Shown here piece after piece: positions 41,804-50,633 of a stretch of DNA of 64,000 nt. The position numbers were made by a program, and so were the translations under genes. Positions within the stretch are counted from its first letter, which is position 1. Each line of letters opens with the position of its first letter. The stretch is from Duganella rivi (GTDB lineage: Bacteria; Pseudomonadota; Gammaproteobacteria; Burkholderiales; Burkholderiaceae_D): the NCBI RefSeq assembly GCF_009857435.1, contig NZ_WWCK01000006.1, positions 62,001 through 126,000 of the forward strand, given 5' to 3'. The notes beneath the pieces are model-generated. The model saw nothing but the letters and a program-made list of their open reading frames with translations, made no database searches and was not told the origin of the DNA.

Positions 41804-43489
41804 TCAAAATTTAACGAAGTGCGACTCATCCGGTTCGTTCATTTCGCTCATGCGGCGGGTCGTGACTGCCCCCAGCGCCGGCTTATTGCCGCGCGCCGCC
41901 TTGCGCGGCGCCGCCTGCACGGTGCGGAGCGGGCGCGATGCGCCGGCCAGTTTGAAGAAGGACATGGCCTGCTGCAGTTGCTCCGCCTGGCCGCTCATCT
42001 CTTCCGCCGTCGCCGCCAGCTCCTCGGAACTCGAGGCATTTTGCTGCGTGGTCTGGCTCAGCTGCGTGACGGCGGAATTGATCTGGCCGACGCCGGCCGA
42101 CTGTTCTTCCGAGGCCGCCGTAATTTCCTGCACCAGGTTGGAGGTGCGGCGGATATTCGGCACCATCTCGTCCAGCAGATTGCCGGCCTTCTCCGCCAGC
42201 TCCACGCTGCTCGACGCCACTTGTTCGATTTCCTGCGCCGCCACCTGGCTGCGCTCCGCCAGCTTGCGCACCTCGGCCGCCACCACGGCAAAGCCCTTGC
42301 CGTGTTCACCGGCGCGCGCCGCTTCAATCGCCGCGTTCAGCGCCAGCAGATTGGTCTGGTAGGCGATATCGTCGATGATGCTGATCTTCTTGGCGATCTG
42401 CTGCATCGCCGCCACCGTCGACTTCACTGCCTCGCCGCCCTCTGCCGCCTCGATCGCGGCCTTGCTGGCGATGCCGTCGGTGACCTTGGCGTTCTCGGTG
42501 TTCTGCGAAATCGAGGCCGTCATCTGCTCCACCGAGGCGCTGGTTTCCTCGGTGCCCGCCGCTTGCTCGCTGGCCGCCTGCGACAGCGACTGCGCGGTGG
42601 CGCTGACCTCTTCCGAGGCCGAGGCCAAGGCCTCCGCGCCGTTGTTCACTTCCTGCACCACGTGCGACAGCTTCTCGATCATGCCCTTCATCGCCGCCAG
42701 CAGGCTGCTGGTGTCGCCCGGCTTGACCTGCACTTCCGCCGTCAGGTCGCCGTCCGCCACCAGCCGCACAATCTCCTGCGCATACGCTGGGTCGCCGCCC
42801 AGCTGTTTCATGATGCCGTTCAGGATGAATAGGCCGATCACCACCAGCAACGCCAACGCAATGCCAGATGACAGATACATGGTCTTCAAAGCGCTGGACG
42901 ATGCCGCTTCCGCGTTCTTCACATCGTTGTCGCCATACTCGACGTTCAGCGCCACCAGCTTGTTGAGACTTTCCTCTGCTTCGCGATACGCGGTGCGGTT
43001 TTCTTTGAGCGTGTTATGCAGCGTCAGGAACAGTTCTTTGCGCTTGGCCAGATCGGCTCGCACAATCTGGCCGGCAACGTCGGTGATAATGGCGTCGCGT
43101 GCTTTCCAGGTATCCCACTGCTTGATGAAGGTCTTCCACACGGCCGCCTCTTCGGCTTCCTGCGGCAGAGCATCGTAGGCTTTCCAAGCAGCGTCGATTC
43201 TGGTCCAACCTTCCTGCTTGCGCTTGAGTTCGTGCGTGATGCCATCCACCTCCTCCGGGTACATCGCCATCGCATCAATGGCGCGGCTCGATGAGCGCAA
43301 ACCGGTCTGCGCCTCGTTGATGGTTTGCAGCGCCTGCACCGACGGCATCCGGTTCTTGCCGATCTGATTCAGCATTTCTCCCTGCGTCCTCATGCCGGAG
43401 AAAGCAATGAGCACCACTACCACCAGCGCCGCCAAAGCGACTGCCAGTAAAATCAAGATCTTGGTCCTTACCTGCAAAGTAGAAAGCAT
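41804..43489 (-). CDS. Methyl-accepting chemotaxis protein (third of three related)
   Basis: 561 residues. Layout as for the MCP at 39582-41273: N-terminal helix (ILILLAVALAALVVVVLIAF), periplasmic helical sensor, second helix (SGIALALLVVIGLFIL), HAMP-like linker (LGGDPAYAQEIVRLVADGDL) and signalling domain. The cytoplasmic part differs from its paralogue at only a few positions, while the periplasmic part is clearly different, so the two probably sense different ligands in one array. It ends DESHFVKF. The start was taken at the ATG after AGGGGAAC; a GTG at 43492 is the alternative. Confidence 0.93.
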   Translation of the reverse strand: MLSTLQVRTKILILLAVALAALVVVVLIAFSGMRTQGEMLNQIGKNRMPSVQALQTINEAQTGLRSSSRAIDAMAMYPEEVDGITHELKRKQEGWTRIDAAWKAYDALPQEAEEAAVWKTFIKQWDTWKARDAIITDVAGQIVRADLAKRKELFLTLHNTLKENRTAYREAEESLNKLVALNVEYGDNDVKNAEAASSSALKTMYLSSGIALALLVVIGLFILNGIMKQLGGDPAYAQEIVRLVADGDLTAEVQVKPGDTSSLLAAMKGMIEKLSHVVQEVNNGAEALASASEEVSATAQSLSQAASEQAAGTEETSASVEQMTASISQNTENAKVTDGIASKAAIEAAEGGEAVKSTVAAMQQIAKKISIIDDIAYQTNLLALNAAIEAARAGEHGKGFAVVAAEVRKLAERSQVAAQEIEQVASSSVELAEKAGNLLDEMVPNIRRTSNLVQEITAASEEQSAGVGQINSAVTQLSQTTQQNASSSEELAATAEEMSGQAEQLQQAMSFFKLAGASRPLRTVQAAPRKAARGNKPALGAVTTRRMSEMNEPDESHFVKF

Positions 43490-43518
43490 CACGTTCCCCT
43501 AGTTTGGTAATGGTTGTG

Positions 43519-44793
43519 TTATTCCTCACCCGCCAGCGCGCGCAGCCTGCGCCGGTCCTGCCTGATCCAGCCCACCAAGTCCCCGGCCGGCATGGGCTTG
43601 GCCAGCAAGTAGCCCTGCGCCATGTCGCAACCGAGGTCGCGCAACAGCTTCCAGTCTTCGACTGTCTCCACCCCTTCCGCCACCGTGGCCACGCCCAGGC
43701 TTTGGCCCAGGTCGAGCGCACTTTTCAGCACCATATGGCGGTTCGGCCATTGCGCCGCGCCGTTGACAAAGGCGCGGTCGATTTTCAATTCGGTAAACGG
43801 GCAGCGCGCAAACTGCTGCATGGACGAATAGCCGATGCCGAAATCGTCCATCGCCAGCCCGTAGCCGGCCAGGCGCAGGCGCCCCATATTGGTCAGGGCT
43901 TGCGACAACTGGCGCATGACGCTGGTCTCGGTCACCTCCCACACCAGCGCGGACGGCGACACGCCGGACGCCGATACCTGCGCTACCAGGCGGTCGATGA
44001 AACCGCGTTCTGCCAGGTTGTCTGCCGAGAGATTGACCGACACCGCCAACGGCGGCAGGCCATGCTGCTGCCATTCGAGTATCCGCTCCAGCACCTGCTG
44101 CACCATTGCCAGCGTGAAGTCGGCCATCAGCGGCGTGCCTTCCAGCGCCTCGATGAAATGCGCGGGCGACAGCATGCCGCGCTGCGGATGCTGCCAGCGC
44201 GCCAGCGCTTCCACGCCTTTCAACTGGCCGCTTTGCATGGCGATCTTCGGCTGGAAGACGGGCACGAACTCCTTGCGCGCCAGTGCCTGCTCGATGTCCT
44301 CCAGCGACGCCTGCTGCAACGGCGGTGGCACGGCCGGCGCGCAATCGCCGGCACGGTTGCTGGCCTTGCACAACAGCTGCGTCAGCGATTCCAGCTGCAC
44401 CGGTTTGAGCAAGGTGCCCAGCAGGCCGATGGAAGCGTCCTCGCAGCCCATGCTCTCGATGATTTCCAGCAGGCGCGGGTCGCGCGCGCTGATCACGATC
44501 AGGTTTTCCGTCAGCCTCCGTTCACGCAACTGGCAGGTCAGTTCAATGCCGTCCATGCCCGGCATTTCCAGATCGGTCAGCACGAGAAACAGCGGCGACG
44601 CCTGTTGTTCCAGCAAGCGCAAAGCTTCGTTGCCGTCGCCCGCTTCGAGAATTTCGCCGAAGTTCAACTGCCGCAGCAAGCCGACCAGGTAGCCGCGCTG
44701 CACCACGCTATCCTCCACCACCAGCACGCGGCGGCCCGCCCACGAAGGGCCGGCTGCAACTGCGCTATCGATGGCGGGCGTGGTGTTCATCAT
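43519..44793 (-). CDS. Response regulator with EAL (cyclic-di-GMP phosphodiesterase) domain
   Basis: 424 residues. Receiver domain about 20-145 with the acidic VVEDS, phospho-acceptor LTDLEMPGMDG and Lys in LLKPVQ. The EAL domain is about 165-410, with catalytic residues apparently intact: EALARW, SVNLSADN, WEVTETS, AMDDFGIGYSS, LKIDRAF and ATVAEGVET. This predicts a phosphorylation-controlled c-di-GMP hydrolase. It is placed one base after CheB within the chemotaxis operon, so the CheA-phosphate pathway could lower c-di-GMP. No GGDEF domain is attached. Confidence 0.92.
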   Translation of the reverse strand: MMNTTPAIDSAVAAGPSWAGRRVLVVEDSVVQRGYLVGLLRQLNFGEILEAGDGNEALRLLEQQASPLFLVLTDLEMPGMDGIELTCQLRERRLTENLIVISARDPRLLEIIESMGCEDASIGLLGTLLKPVQLESLTQLLCKASNRAGDCAPAVPPPLQQASLEDIEQALARKEFVPVFQPKIAMQSGQLKGVEALARWQHPQRGMLSPAHFIEALEGTPLMADFTLAMVQQVLERILEWQQHGLPPLAVSVNLSADNLAERGFIDRLVAQVSASGVSPSALVWEVTETSVMRQLSQALTNMGRLRLAGYGLAMDDFGIGYSSMQQFARCPFTELKIDRAFVNGAAQWPNRHMVLKSALDLGQSLGVATVAEGVETVEDWKLLRDLGCDMAQGYLLAKPMPAGDLVGWIRQDRRRLRALAGEE

Positions 44794-44794
44794 C

Positions 44795-45865
44795 TCAGTA
44801 CTGCAATTGTTGGAGGATTTCGCGGTAGATCGCGTTCAGCGGCACCGAGCGCTCGACCGCGCCCTTCTTCACCGCTTCCTTGGGCATGCCGTACACCACG
44901 CAGCTGGCTTCATCCTGCGCCACGGTGCGGGCGCCAGCCTTGAGCATCTCCAGCAAACCGGCCGCACCATCGTCGCCCATGCCGGTCATGATCACGCCCA
45001 GCGCGTTGGCGCCGGCCGCGCGCGCGGCGGAACGGAACAGCACATCAACCGAGGGCCGGTGGCGGTTCACCAGCGGGCCATCCACCACCTCGACAAAATA
45101 CTGGGCGCCGGTACGGCGCAGCAGCATATGCTTGCCGCCCGGCGCGATCAGCACCTGGCCTTGCAGCACGCGGTCGTTGTTGGCCGCTTCCTTGACACGC
45201 ACCTCACACACGCTATCGAGCCGCGCCGCAAAAGCAGCGGTGAATTTTTCCGGCATGTGCTGCACGACCACGATGCCAGGCGCTACACGCGGCAGTGCCG
45301 TCAGCACTTCTTCCAATGCCTGCGTGCCACCGGTGGAGGTGCCGATGGCAACCACGCGCTCGGTGGTGGCGGTCATCGGCCGCACGTTCTCCGGCGGCAG
45401 GATGGCGTCCGCATTGAGCTTGACCGTCACCGGCGGCGGCGCCGGGCGGTTGGCCAGCTTGCCGACGTGGGCGCCGGCCGCCGCCCGCACTGCCGACACC
45501 AGTTCATCGGCGCTATCGTGCAGGAACTGCTTGAGATCCAGGCGCGGCTTGGTGATGATGGCGACCGCGCCGGCCGTCAGCGCTTCCACCGAGGTCTGTG
45601 CGCCCTTCTCGGTCAGCGTCGAGCAAATCACCACCGGCGTCGGATGCTCGGTCATCAGCTTGCGCAGGAAGGTGATGCCGTCCATCTTGGGCATTTCGAC
45701 ATCGAGCACAATCACGTCCGGCCATTGCACCTTCATGCGCTCCATGGCCAATAGCGGATTGGCCACCGCGTGCATCACGGTGATACCCGGCGCCGCGTTC
45801 AGCAGGCCGCTCAGCACCTGCCGCACCACGGCGGAATCGTCGACGATCATGACCTTGATACTCAT
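44795..45865 (-). CDS. cheB: CheB protein-glutamate methylesterase/glutamine deamidase
   Basis: 356 residues. Receiver domain with Asp55 (VIVLDVEMPKMDG) and Lys in ITKP, then a linker (about 135-165) and the methylesterase domain with Ser in AIGTSTGGTQALE, His in VVQHMPEKF and Asp in GMGDDGAAG. It removes MCP methyl groups as adaptation feedback. The ATG overlaps the CheD stop by 4 bases. Confidence 0.96.
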   Translation of the reverse strand: MSIKVMIVDDSAVVRQVLSGLLNAAPGITVMHAVANPLLAMERMKVQWPDVIVLDVEMPKMDGITFLRKLMTEHPTPVVICSTLTEKGAQTSVEALTAGAVAIITKPRLDLKQFLHDSADELVSAVRAAAGAHVGKLANRPAPPPVTVKLNADAILPPENVRPMTATTERVVAIGTSTGGTQALEEVLTALPRVAPGIVVVQHMPEKFTAAFAARLDSVCEVRVKEAANNDRVLQGQVLIAPGGKHMLLRRTGAQYFVEVVDGPLVNRHRPSVDVLFRSAARAAGANALGVIMTGMGDDGAAGLLEMLKAGARTVAQDEASCVVYGMPKEAVKKGAVERSVPLNAIYREILQQLQY

Positions 45866-46380
45866 GCGGTCTTAGCTCCCGTGCTCCCCCATCCCGGTTC
45901 CGGCGGAACCTGGCGGCTCAACACTTCGCCGCTGCGGATGGTGAAAATAAGTTGACGGTGTCCTTCGCCGAACAGGCTCTCGGACACCACGTGTATGCCG
46001 TGCTGCTGCAACATGCTGCGCGCGGCATCGCCGTTCTGGGTGCCGATGTCGCGCACCTTGTCGCTGCGCGGGAACATGGCGCCGCCGCCGAAAATCTTTC
46101 CCTGGCATTGCGCCAGCGGTACGCCGTGCCGCGCCAGGCCATCCAGCAGCAACTGCATGGCGTCGGCGCCGTACATACCCGGCTTGTCGGCCGGGCGGTC
46201 GGCCTTGCGGCGGCCGTGGCCCGGCAGCAGGAAGTGCGACATGGCGCCGATGCGCATGGCCGGATGCCACAAGGTGATCGACACGCATGATCCCAGCAGC
46301 GTGCGCACGCGGTAGCGCGCATCGCCGACGAAGTACTCGCCCGGCATCAGGAATATGTCGATCAGCTTGGCGTCCGTCAT
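45862..46380 (-). CDS. cheD: CheD chemoreceptor glutamine deamidase
   Basis: 172 residues. Catalytic Cys in TLLGSCVSITLW, His in GAMSHFLLPG, and GKIFGGGAMFP all match CheD. It deamidates specific MCP glutamines and can bind CheC-type phosphatases, although no cheC or cheZ is in the window. It overlaps CheR and CheB by 4 bases on either side, giving a coupled cheR-cheD-cheB block. Confidence 0.95.
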   Translation of the reverse strand: MTDAKLIDIFLMPGEYFVGDARYRVRTLLGSCVSITLWHPAMRIGAMSHFLLPGHGRRKADRPADKPGMYGADAMQLLLDGLARHGVPLAQCQGKIFGGGAMFPRSDKVRDIGTQNGDAARSMLQQHGIHVVSESLFGEGHRQLIFTIRSGEVLSRQVPPEPGWGSTGAKTA

Positions 46381-47186
46381 GGCTTGCGATAAATCGATGG
46401 TGCGACCGTGATCAGCTTGTCGTTGATATCGTTCAGCGTTTCCGAATGGCCGATCAGGAAGTAGCCGCCGGGGCGCAGTTGAGACAGCAGCCGCGCCACC
46501 ACCTGGCGCTTGGTCTCCAGGTTAAAGTAGATCATCACGTTGCGCAGGAAGATCACGTCAAACGTGCCGACCTTGGGCAGCGGCGCATTCAGGTTCAAAT
46601 GCTGGAACTGCACGCGCTGGCGCAGCGAGCGCTCGATCAGCAGGGTGCCGGCCTCGCTGCCCTGCCCCTTGAGACAGTAGCGCTTCAGGTAATTCTGCGG
46701 CATCTGCGACGCGCGCTCCATCGGGTAGTGGCCGCGGCGCGCGCACTCCAGCACGCGGGTGCTGATGTCGGTGCCCAGCACTTCCCACGGCGCGTCGTCG
46801 CCCATGGTTTCGGCCAGCACCATGGCGATGCTGTACGGCTCCTCGCCGCTGGAACTGGCCGCGCTCCACACGCGCAGCGCGCGGTTCTTGCTGGCCGATT
46901 CCTGCGCCAGCTCGCGCAGCAATGCAAAGTGCTTGGGCTCGCGGAAGAAGTAGGTCTCGTTAGTGGTCAGCAGATCGACAGCCACCTGCAGCTCTGCCGG
47001 CTGCGCGCGGCTCTCAAGCAGCTTGAGATAGTCGCCGTAGCTATCGAGCTGGTAATGCGCCAGCCGCTTGGCCAGGCGGCCGCTGACCAGCGCCTGCTTG
47101 CCGTTGGCCATGGTGATGCCGGCAGCATCGTAGATGAAGCGCTGGAATTGCATGAACTCGCGGTCGGTAATCATAGCCATCGGCAT
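46377..47186 (-). CDS. cheR: CheR MCP methyltransferase
   Basis: 269 residues. N-terminal helical domain (REFMQFQRFIYDAAGI; VDLLTTNETYFFRE) and a SAM-binding domain with RVWSAASSSGEEPYSIAMVL, VLGTDISTRVLE and VIFLRNVMIYFNLETK. It methylates receptor glutamates. The start at ATG 47186 follows ACAGG; a TTG at 47204 would overlap CheW. No TPR or pentapeptide-binding extension is visible beyond the standard beta-subdomain. Confidence 0.95.
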   Translation of the reverse strand: MPMAMITDREFMQFQRFIYDAAGITMANGKQALVSGRLAKRLAHYQLDSYGDYLKLLESRAQPAELQVAVDLLTTNETYFFREPKHFALLRELAQESASKNRALRVWSAASSSGEEPYSIAMVLAETMGDDAPWEVLGTDISTRVLECARRGHYPMERASQMPQNYLKRYCLKGQGSEAGTLLIERSLRQRVQFQHLNLNAPLPKVGTFDVIFLRNVMIYFNLETKRQVVARLLSQLRPGGYFLIGHSETLNDINDKLITVAPSIYRKP

Positions 47187-47196
47187 GGGACACCTG

Positions 47197-47751
47197 TCAT
47201 GCAACGGCGGCGGTGCCGCGCGCCATCTCGACGATTTCCTCGCTCGACAGCACGTGTTCGATATCGAGCAAGATCACGAAGCGGCCGTTGTATTTACCCA
47301 TGCCGGCAATGAAGTCGGGCCGGATGCGGGTGCCGAAAGTGGGCGCCGGCTCGATATCGGTAGCGGCAATTTCCACCACCGCGTTGACCGCATCCACCAG
47401 CATGCCGAGCACCTGCTTGCCCTCCCCCTCTTCGCCGTCGGTTTCAACGATGACGATGCAGCTACGCTTGCCGATGGTGCTTTGCGCGCGACCGAAACGG
47501 GCCGACAAGTCCATCACCGGCACCACCGCGCCGCGCAGGTTGATCACGCCGCGCACACACTCGGGCATCATTGGCACGGTGGCCAGGCTGCCGTACTCGA
47601 TGATCTCCTTGATGTGCAAAATGCCGACCGCATACTGCTCCTCGCCCAGCATGAAGGTGAGGAATTGGCTAGGCAGCGCAGCGCCGCTTTGCAGCGCGAC
47701 GATGGCGCTGCTTCCATAGGTGACTACATTGGCGTCGATTGCGGCACTCAT
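47197..47751 (-). CDS. cheW: CheW coupling protein
   Basis: 184 residues from the ATG at 47751 (GAGGAAAAC before it). CheW domain: QFLTFMLGEEQYAVGILHIK, GVINLRGAVVPVMDLSARF and MLVDAVNAVVEIAATDIEPA. It is located directly between cheA and cheR, so it is the primary coupling protein of this system. About half identical by eye to the second CheW at 41282. Confidence 0.95.
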   Translation of the reverse strand: MSAAIDANVVTYGSSAIVALQSGAALPSQFLTFMLGEEQYAVGILHIKEIIEYGSLATVPMMPECVRGVINLRGAVVPVMDLSARFGRAQSTIGKRSCIVIVETDGEEGEGKQVLGMLVDAVNAVVEIAATDIEPAPTFGTRIRPDFIAGMGKYNGRFVILLDIEHVLSSEEIVEMARGTAAVA

Positions 47752-47761
47752 GTTTTCCTCT

Positions 47762-49915
47762 CTACGCTGCAAGGGCCACAGGGCCCTTGCCACCGACGGT
47801 ATGCATCAGGGCTGCGACATCCAGGATCAGCGCTACCTCGCCGCTGCCCAGGATAGTGGAACCGCTGATGCACTTCACTTCACTGAACATAGGGCTCAGC
47901 GGCTTGATCACAGTCTGGAATTCGCCCAGCAACGTATCGACTACCAGCCCGGCGCGGTGGTTGCCGAATTTGAGCACCACAATGCTCTCGCGCCGCGTGG
48001 CGGTGCCGCCGACGCGGAACAGTTCACGCAAGCGCACCAGCGGCAGCACCTGGCCGCGCAGATTGGTGTAGTCCTGTCCCGGCTCGGTGGCGTACTCGAT
48101 GCACTCTTCGATCATGTCGAGCGGGATGACGAACACCGACGATCCCACCTGCACCAGGAAGCCGTCGATGATGGCCAGCGTTAGCGGCAGCCGCACAGTC
48201 ACCGTGGTGCCCTGTCCTTCCTTGCTGCTGACGTCTACGCTGCCGCGCAGCGCCTGGATATTCCGCTTGACCACGTCCATGCCGACGCCGCGTCCGGACA
48301 GGTTGGTGATCTTCTCCGCCGTCGAGAAGCCGGCTTCGAAAATCAGGTTGTAGATTTCGCTGTCGGTCAGCTTGCGATCGGCGTCCACCAGCCCGCGCTC
48401 GACGGCCTTGGCGAGGATTTTTTCCTTGCGCAGGCCGCCGCCGTCATCGCTCACTTCAATCACAATGCTGCCCGATTCGTGGAAGGCGTTCAGCTTGATC
48501 ATGCCCTTGGCCGACTTGCCGGCAGCGATGCGCACCTCGGCCGGTTCGATGCCGTGGTCCATTGCGTTGCGCACCAGGTGCATCAGCGGGTCGCCGATTT
48601 TCTCGACCACGGTTTTATCAAGCTCAGAGTCCTCGCCATCGACAATCAGGCCGATGTCCTTGCCCAGTTCACGCGCGACGTCGTGTACCACGCGCTGGAA
48701 GCGGTTGAAGGTCGCGCCGATTTTCACCATGCGCAGTTCCAGCGCGGCATCGCGCACGTCTTCCACCAGGCCAGTCAGGGTCGAGGTACACTCCAGCAGC
48801 TCGGTGTTTTGAATATGCTGGCCTATCATATTGGCGCGCGCGCCGGCGATAATCAGTTCGCCCACCAGATCGATCAGCTTATCAAGCTTGTCGGAATCGA
48901 CGCGGATAGAGCGGCTTTCCTGCGCCTTCTGCTCGCTGACCTGCTTTTGCTTGGCCAGCGCCGCTTCCACCACCACCGGCGGCACGTTGCCCGCGCCGAC
49001 CAGGATGCTGCCCAGCTGCTGCGCCGGCGTGTCTTCTTCCTTGTGCGACTGCTGTTCCAGCGCGCCGTCCAGCTCTTGCTGCGTGACGCTGCCGCAGCGG
49101 ACCAGTATCTCGCCGAGGCGCACATCGTGCTCCGGCAAGGCGCGGATCAAGTTGACGTATTCCGAGACCTTGCTGTGTGGCGGAATGATGCGGATCTCGC
49201 AGTCTTCCTGCACGAACTCGAACACGCCGGCAATCGCCTCGCGGTCGGCGGTGCTATCGAAGGCGATCTCGAAACCGAGGTAGCACAGCTCTGCATCCAT
49301 CTCCTCGGCCGGCGGCAGCGCGTCCGGTATGGTGGCGATGCCGACGATGCGTCCCAGCTTGCCCAAGTAGCGCAGGAAGGCGATCGGATCCATGCCGTTC
49401 TGCAGCACGATGCGGCCGAAGCGCAGCGAGATATGCCAGTAGTCGCTATCGCCGCGTTCATTGTCGATGCGCTCCACGCTAGGTTCCGCGTGCACCGCCG
49501 GCACCACCGTTGGCGCGGCCTCGCCGTCCATGTGGCGGCGCAGTTGCTGTTGCAGCATCTCGCCTTCCGGCGCGGTGTCGGGATCTTGTTCGTGTTGGCC
49601 GGCGGCCAAGCCGTTGACCATGCCGGTCAGGTAGTCGCAGCAGGAAAGCAGCAGCACCACCATTTCGTCATTGAGCTTAACACTGCCGTCACGCACCTTG
49701 TCGAGCAAGCTTTCTACTACGTGGGTGAAAGCCACTATGTGATCAAGGCTGAACAAGCCCGCCGAGCCCTTGATGGTGTGGGCGGCGCGGAAGATGGCGT
49801 TGATTGCTTCGTCCTGATCGCCCGCCAGATCAACGTTGAGCAGCGCGTTTTCCATTTCTTCCAGCAGCTCGCGGCTCTCGGCGATAAAAGTCTGTAGTGC
49901 TTCGTCCAGATTCAT
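47762..49915 (-). CDS. cheA: CheA chemotaxis histidine kinase
   Basis: 717 residues. Hpt domain with His46 (FRAAHTIKGSAG), a middle region including a P2-like segment (about 150-250), a linker (SVTQQELDGALEQQ), dimerisation (SIRVDSDKLDKLIDLVGELI), HATPase (HLVRNAMDHGIE, SGRGVGMDVVKRNIQALRG) and a C-terminal CheW-like domain. No receiver domain is attached. The ATG at 49915 has GGGAG six bases upstream; a GTG at 49921 is the alternative. It is the kinase of the whole cluster and presumably phosphorylates CheY, CheB and the REC-EAL protein. Confidence 0.95.
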   Translation of the reverse strand: MNLDEALQTFIAESRELLEEMENALLNVDLAGDQDEAINAIFRAAHTIKGSAGLFSLDHIVAFTHVVESLLDKVRDGSVKLNDEMVVLLLSCCDYLTGMVNGLAAGQHEQDPDTAPEGEMLQQQLRRHMDGEAAPTVVPAVHAEPSVERIDNERGDSDYWHISLRFGRIVLQNGMDPIAFLRYLGKLGRIVGIATIPDALPPAEEMDAELCYLGFEIAFDSTADREAIAGVFEFVQEDCEIRIIPPHSKVSEYVNLIRALPEHDVRLGEILVRCGSVTQQELDGALEQQSHKEEDTPAQQLGSILVGAGNVPPVVVEAALAKQKQVSEQKAQESRSIRVDSDKLDKLIDLVGELIIAGARANMIGQHIQNTELLECTSTLTGLVEDVRDAALELRMVKIGATFNRFQRVVHDVARELGKDIGLIVDGEDSELDKTVVEKIGDPLMHLVRNAMDHGIEPAEVRIAAGKSAKGMIKLNAFHESGSIVIEVSDDGGGLRKEKILAKAVERGLVDADRKLTDSEIYNLIFEAGFSTAEKITNLSGRGVGMDVVKRNIQALRGSVDVSSKEGQGTTVTVRLPLTLAIIDGFLVQVGSSVFVIPLDMIEECIEYATEPGQDYTNLRGQVLPLVRLRELFRVGGTATRRESIVVLKFGNHRAGLVVDTLLGEFQTVIKPLSPMFSEVKCISGSTILGSGEVALILDVAALMHTVGGKGPVALAA

Positions 49916-49929
49916 GGCCACTCCCTTGG

Positions 49930-50226
49930 TCAGGCGTGTATCAGCACGGCGTCGCCGAAGAAGGCGACCAGGTCCAGCATCTCGATAATCTCTACTACGG
50001 CGGGGCTGTGCTGCAACAGGCGCAGCTCGCGCTGGTCGGCGGCGGCGGTCTGCTTGGCCAGCATCAGCACCTGCAGGCCTGCGGTGTCCAGCTCCGTCAC
50101 GCCGGACAAATCGATTTCCAGCACGCGCGTCTTGCGCAGCGCGTCGAGCACAGTGACTTTCAAATCGGCGGCGCGGTAGATCGTCATCTCGCCGGCTATG
50201 GAAATGCGTGTGACATCTTCAGACAT
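49930..50226 (-). CDS. STAS-domain protein in the chemotaxis operon
   Basis: 98 residues, a single STAS domain: ISIAGEMTIYRAADLK, then VLEIDLSGVTELDTAGLQVL, where Thr replaces the usual phospho-Ser of anti-sigma-factor antagonists (DSSGL). Small STAS proteins occur in several chemotaxis-like operons between cheY and cheA; the role is not established. No serine-kinase partner gene is in the window. Confidence 0.88.
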   Translation of the reverse strand: MSEDVTRISIAGEMTIYRAADLKVTVLDALRKTRVLEIDLSGVTELDTAGLQVLMLAKQTAAADQRELRLLQHSPAVVEIIEMLDLVAFFGDAVLIHA

Positions 50227-50251
50227 CGCAGCCTCCGTGGCGTAAAAAGAA

Positions 50252-50620
50252 TTATGGCAGCACTAGCTTGGCAACGGCGCCCAGCAGGACTTCCGGCTTG
50301 AACGGCTTGACCACCCACGCCTTGGCGCCGGCCGCCTTGCCTTCTTCCTTCTTACCCTCGGCCGATTCGGTGGTGAGCATGATCACCGGCGTGAATTTAT
50401 ACAGCGGCAGCTGCTTGAATTCCTTGACGAAGGTGATGCCGTCCATGTTCGGCATATTCACGTCGCACACCACCAGATGAATTTTCTGGCCAGTGCACTT
50501 GGACAGCGCGTCGACGCCGTCGCGTCCCTCGATCACATCGTAACCCGCGCCCTTCAGTGCGATGCCGACAACCTGCCGCAAAGAGGCCGAATCGTCGACC
50601 ACCATGATGGTTTTTGCCAT
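50252..50620 (-). CDS. CheY-type single-domain response regulator
   Basis: 122 residues, one receiver domain: acidic pair at Asp9/Asp10, phospho-acceptor Asp53 (VVCDVNMPNMDG), Thr83/84 (IMLTTESAEGKK) and Lys105 (WVVKPFKPE). The short KKEEGKAAGAKAW loop matches the CheY group that accompanies STAS/CheA operons. It could switch the flagellar motor or serve as a phosphate sink; no flagellar genes are in the window to decide. Confidence 0.93.
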   Translation of the reverse strand: MAKTIMVVDDSASLRQVVGIALKGAGYDVIEGRDGVDALSKCTGQKIHLVVCDVNMPNMDGITFVKEFKQLPLYKFTPVIMLTTESAEGKKEEGKAAGAKAWVVKPFKPEVLLGAVAKLVLP

Positions 50621-50633
50621 GTTTTACCTACCT

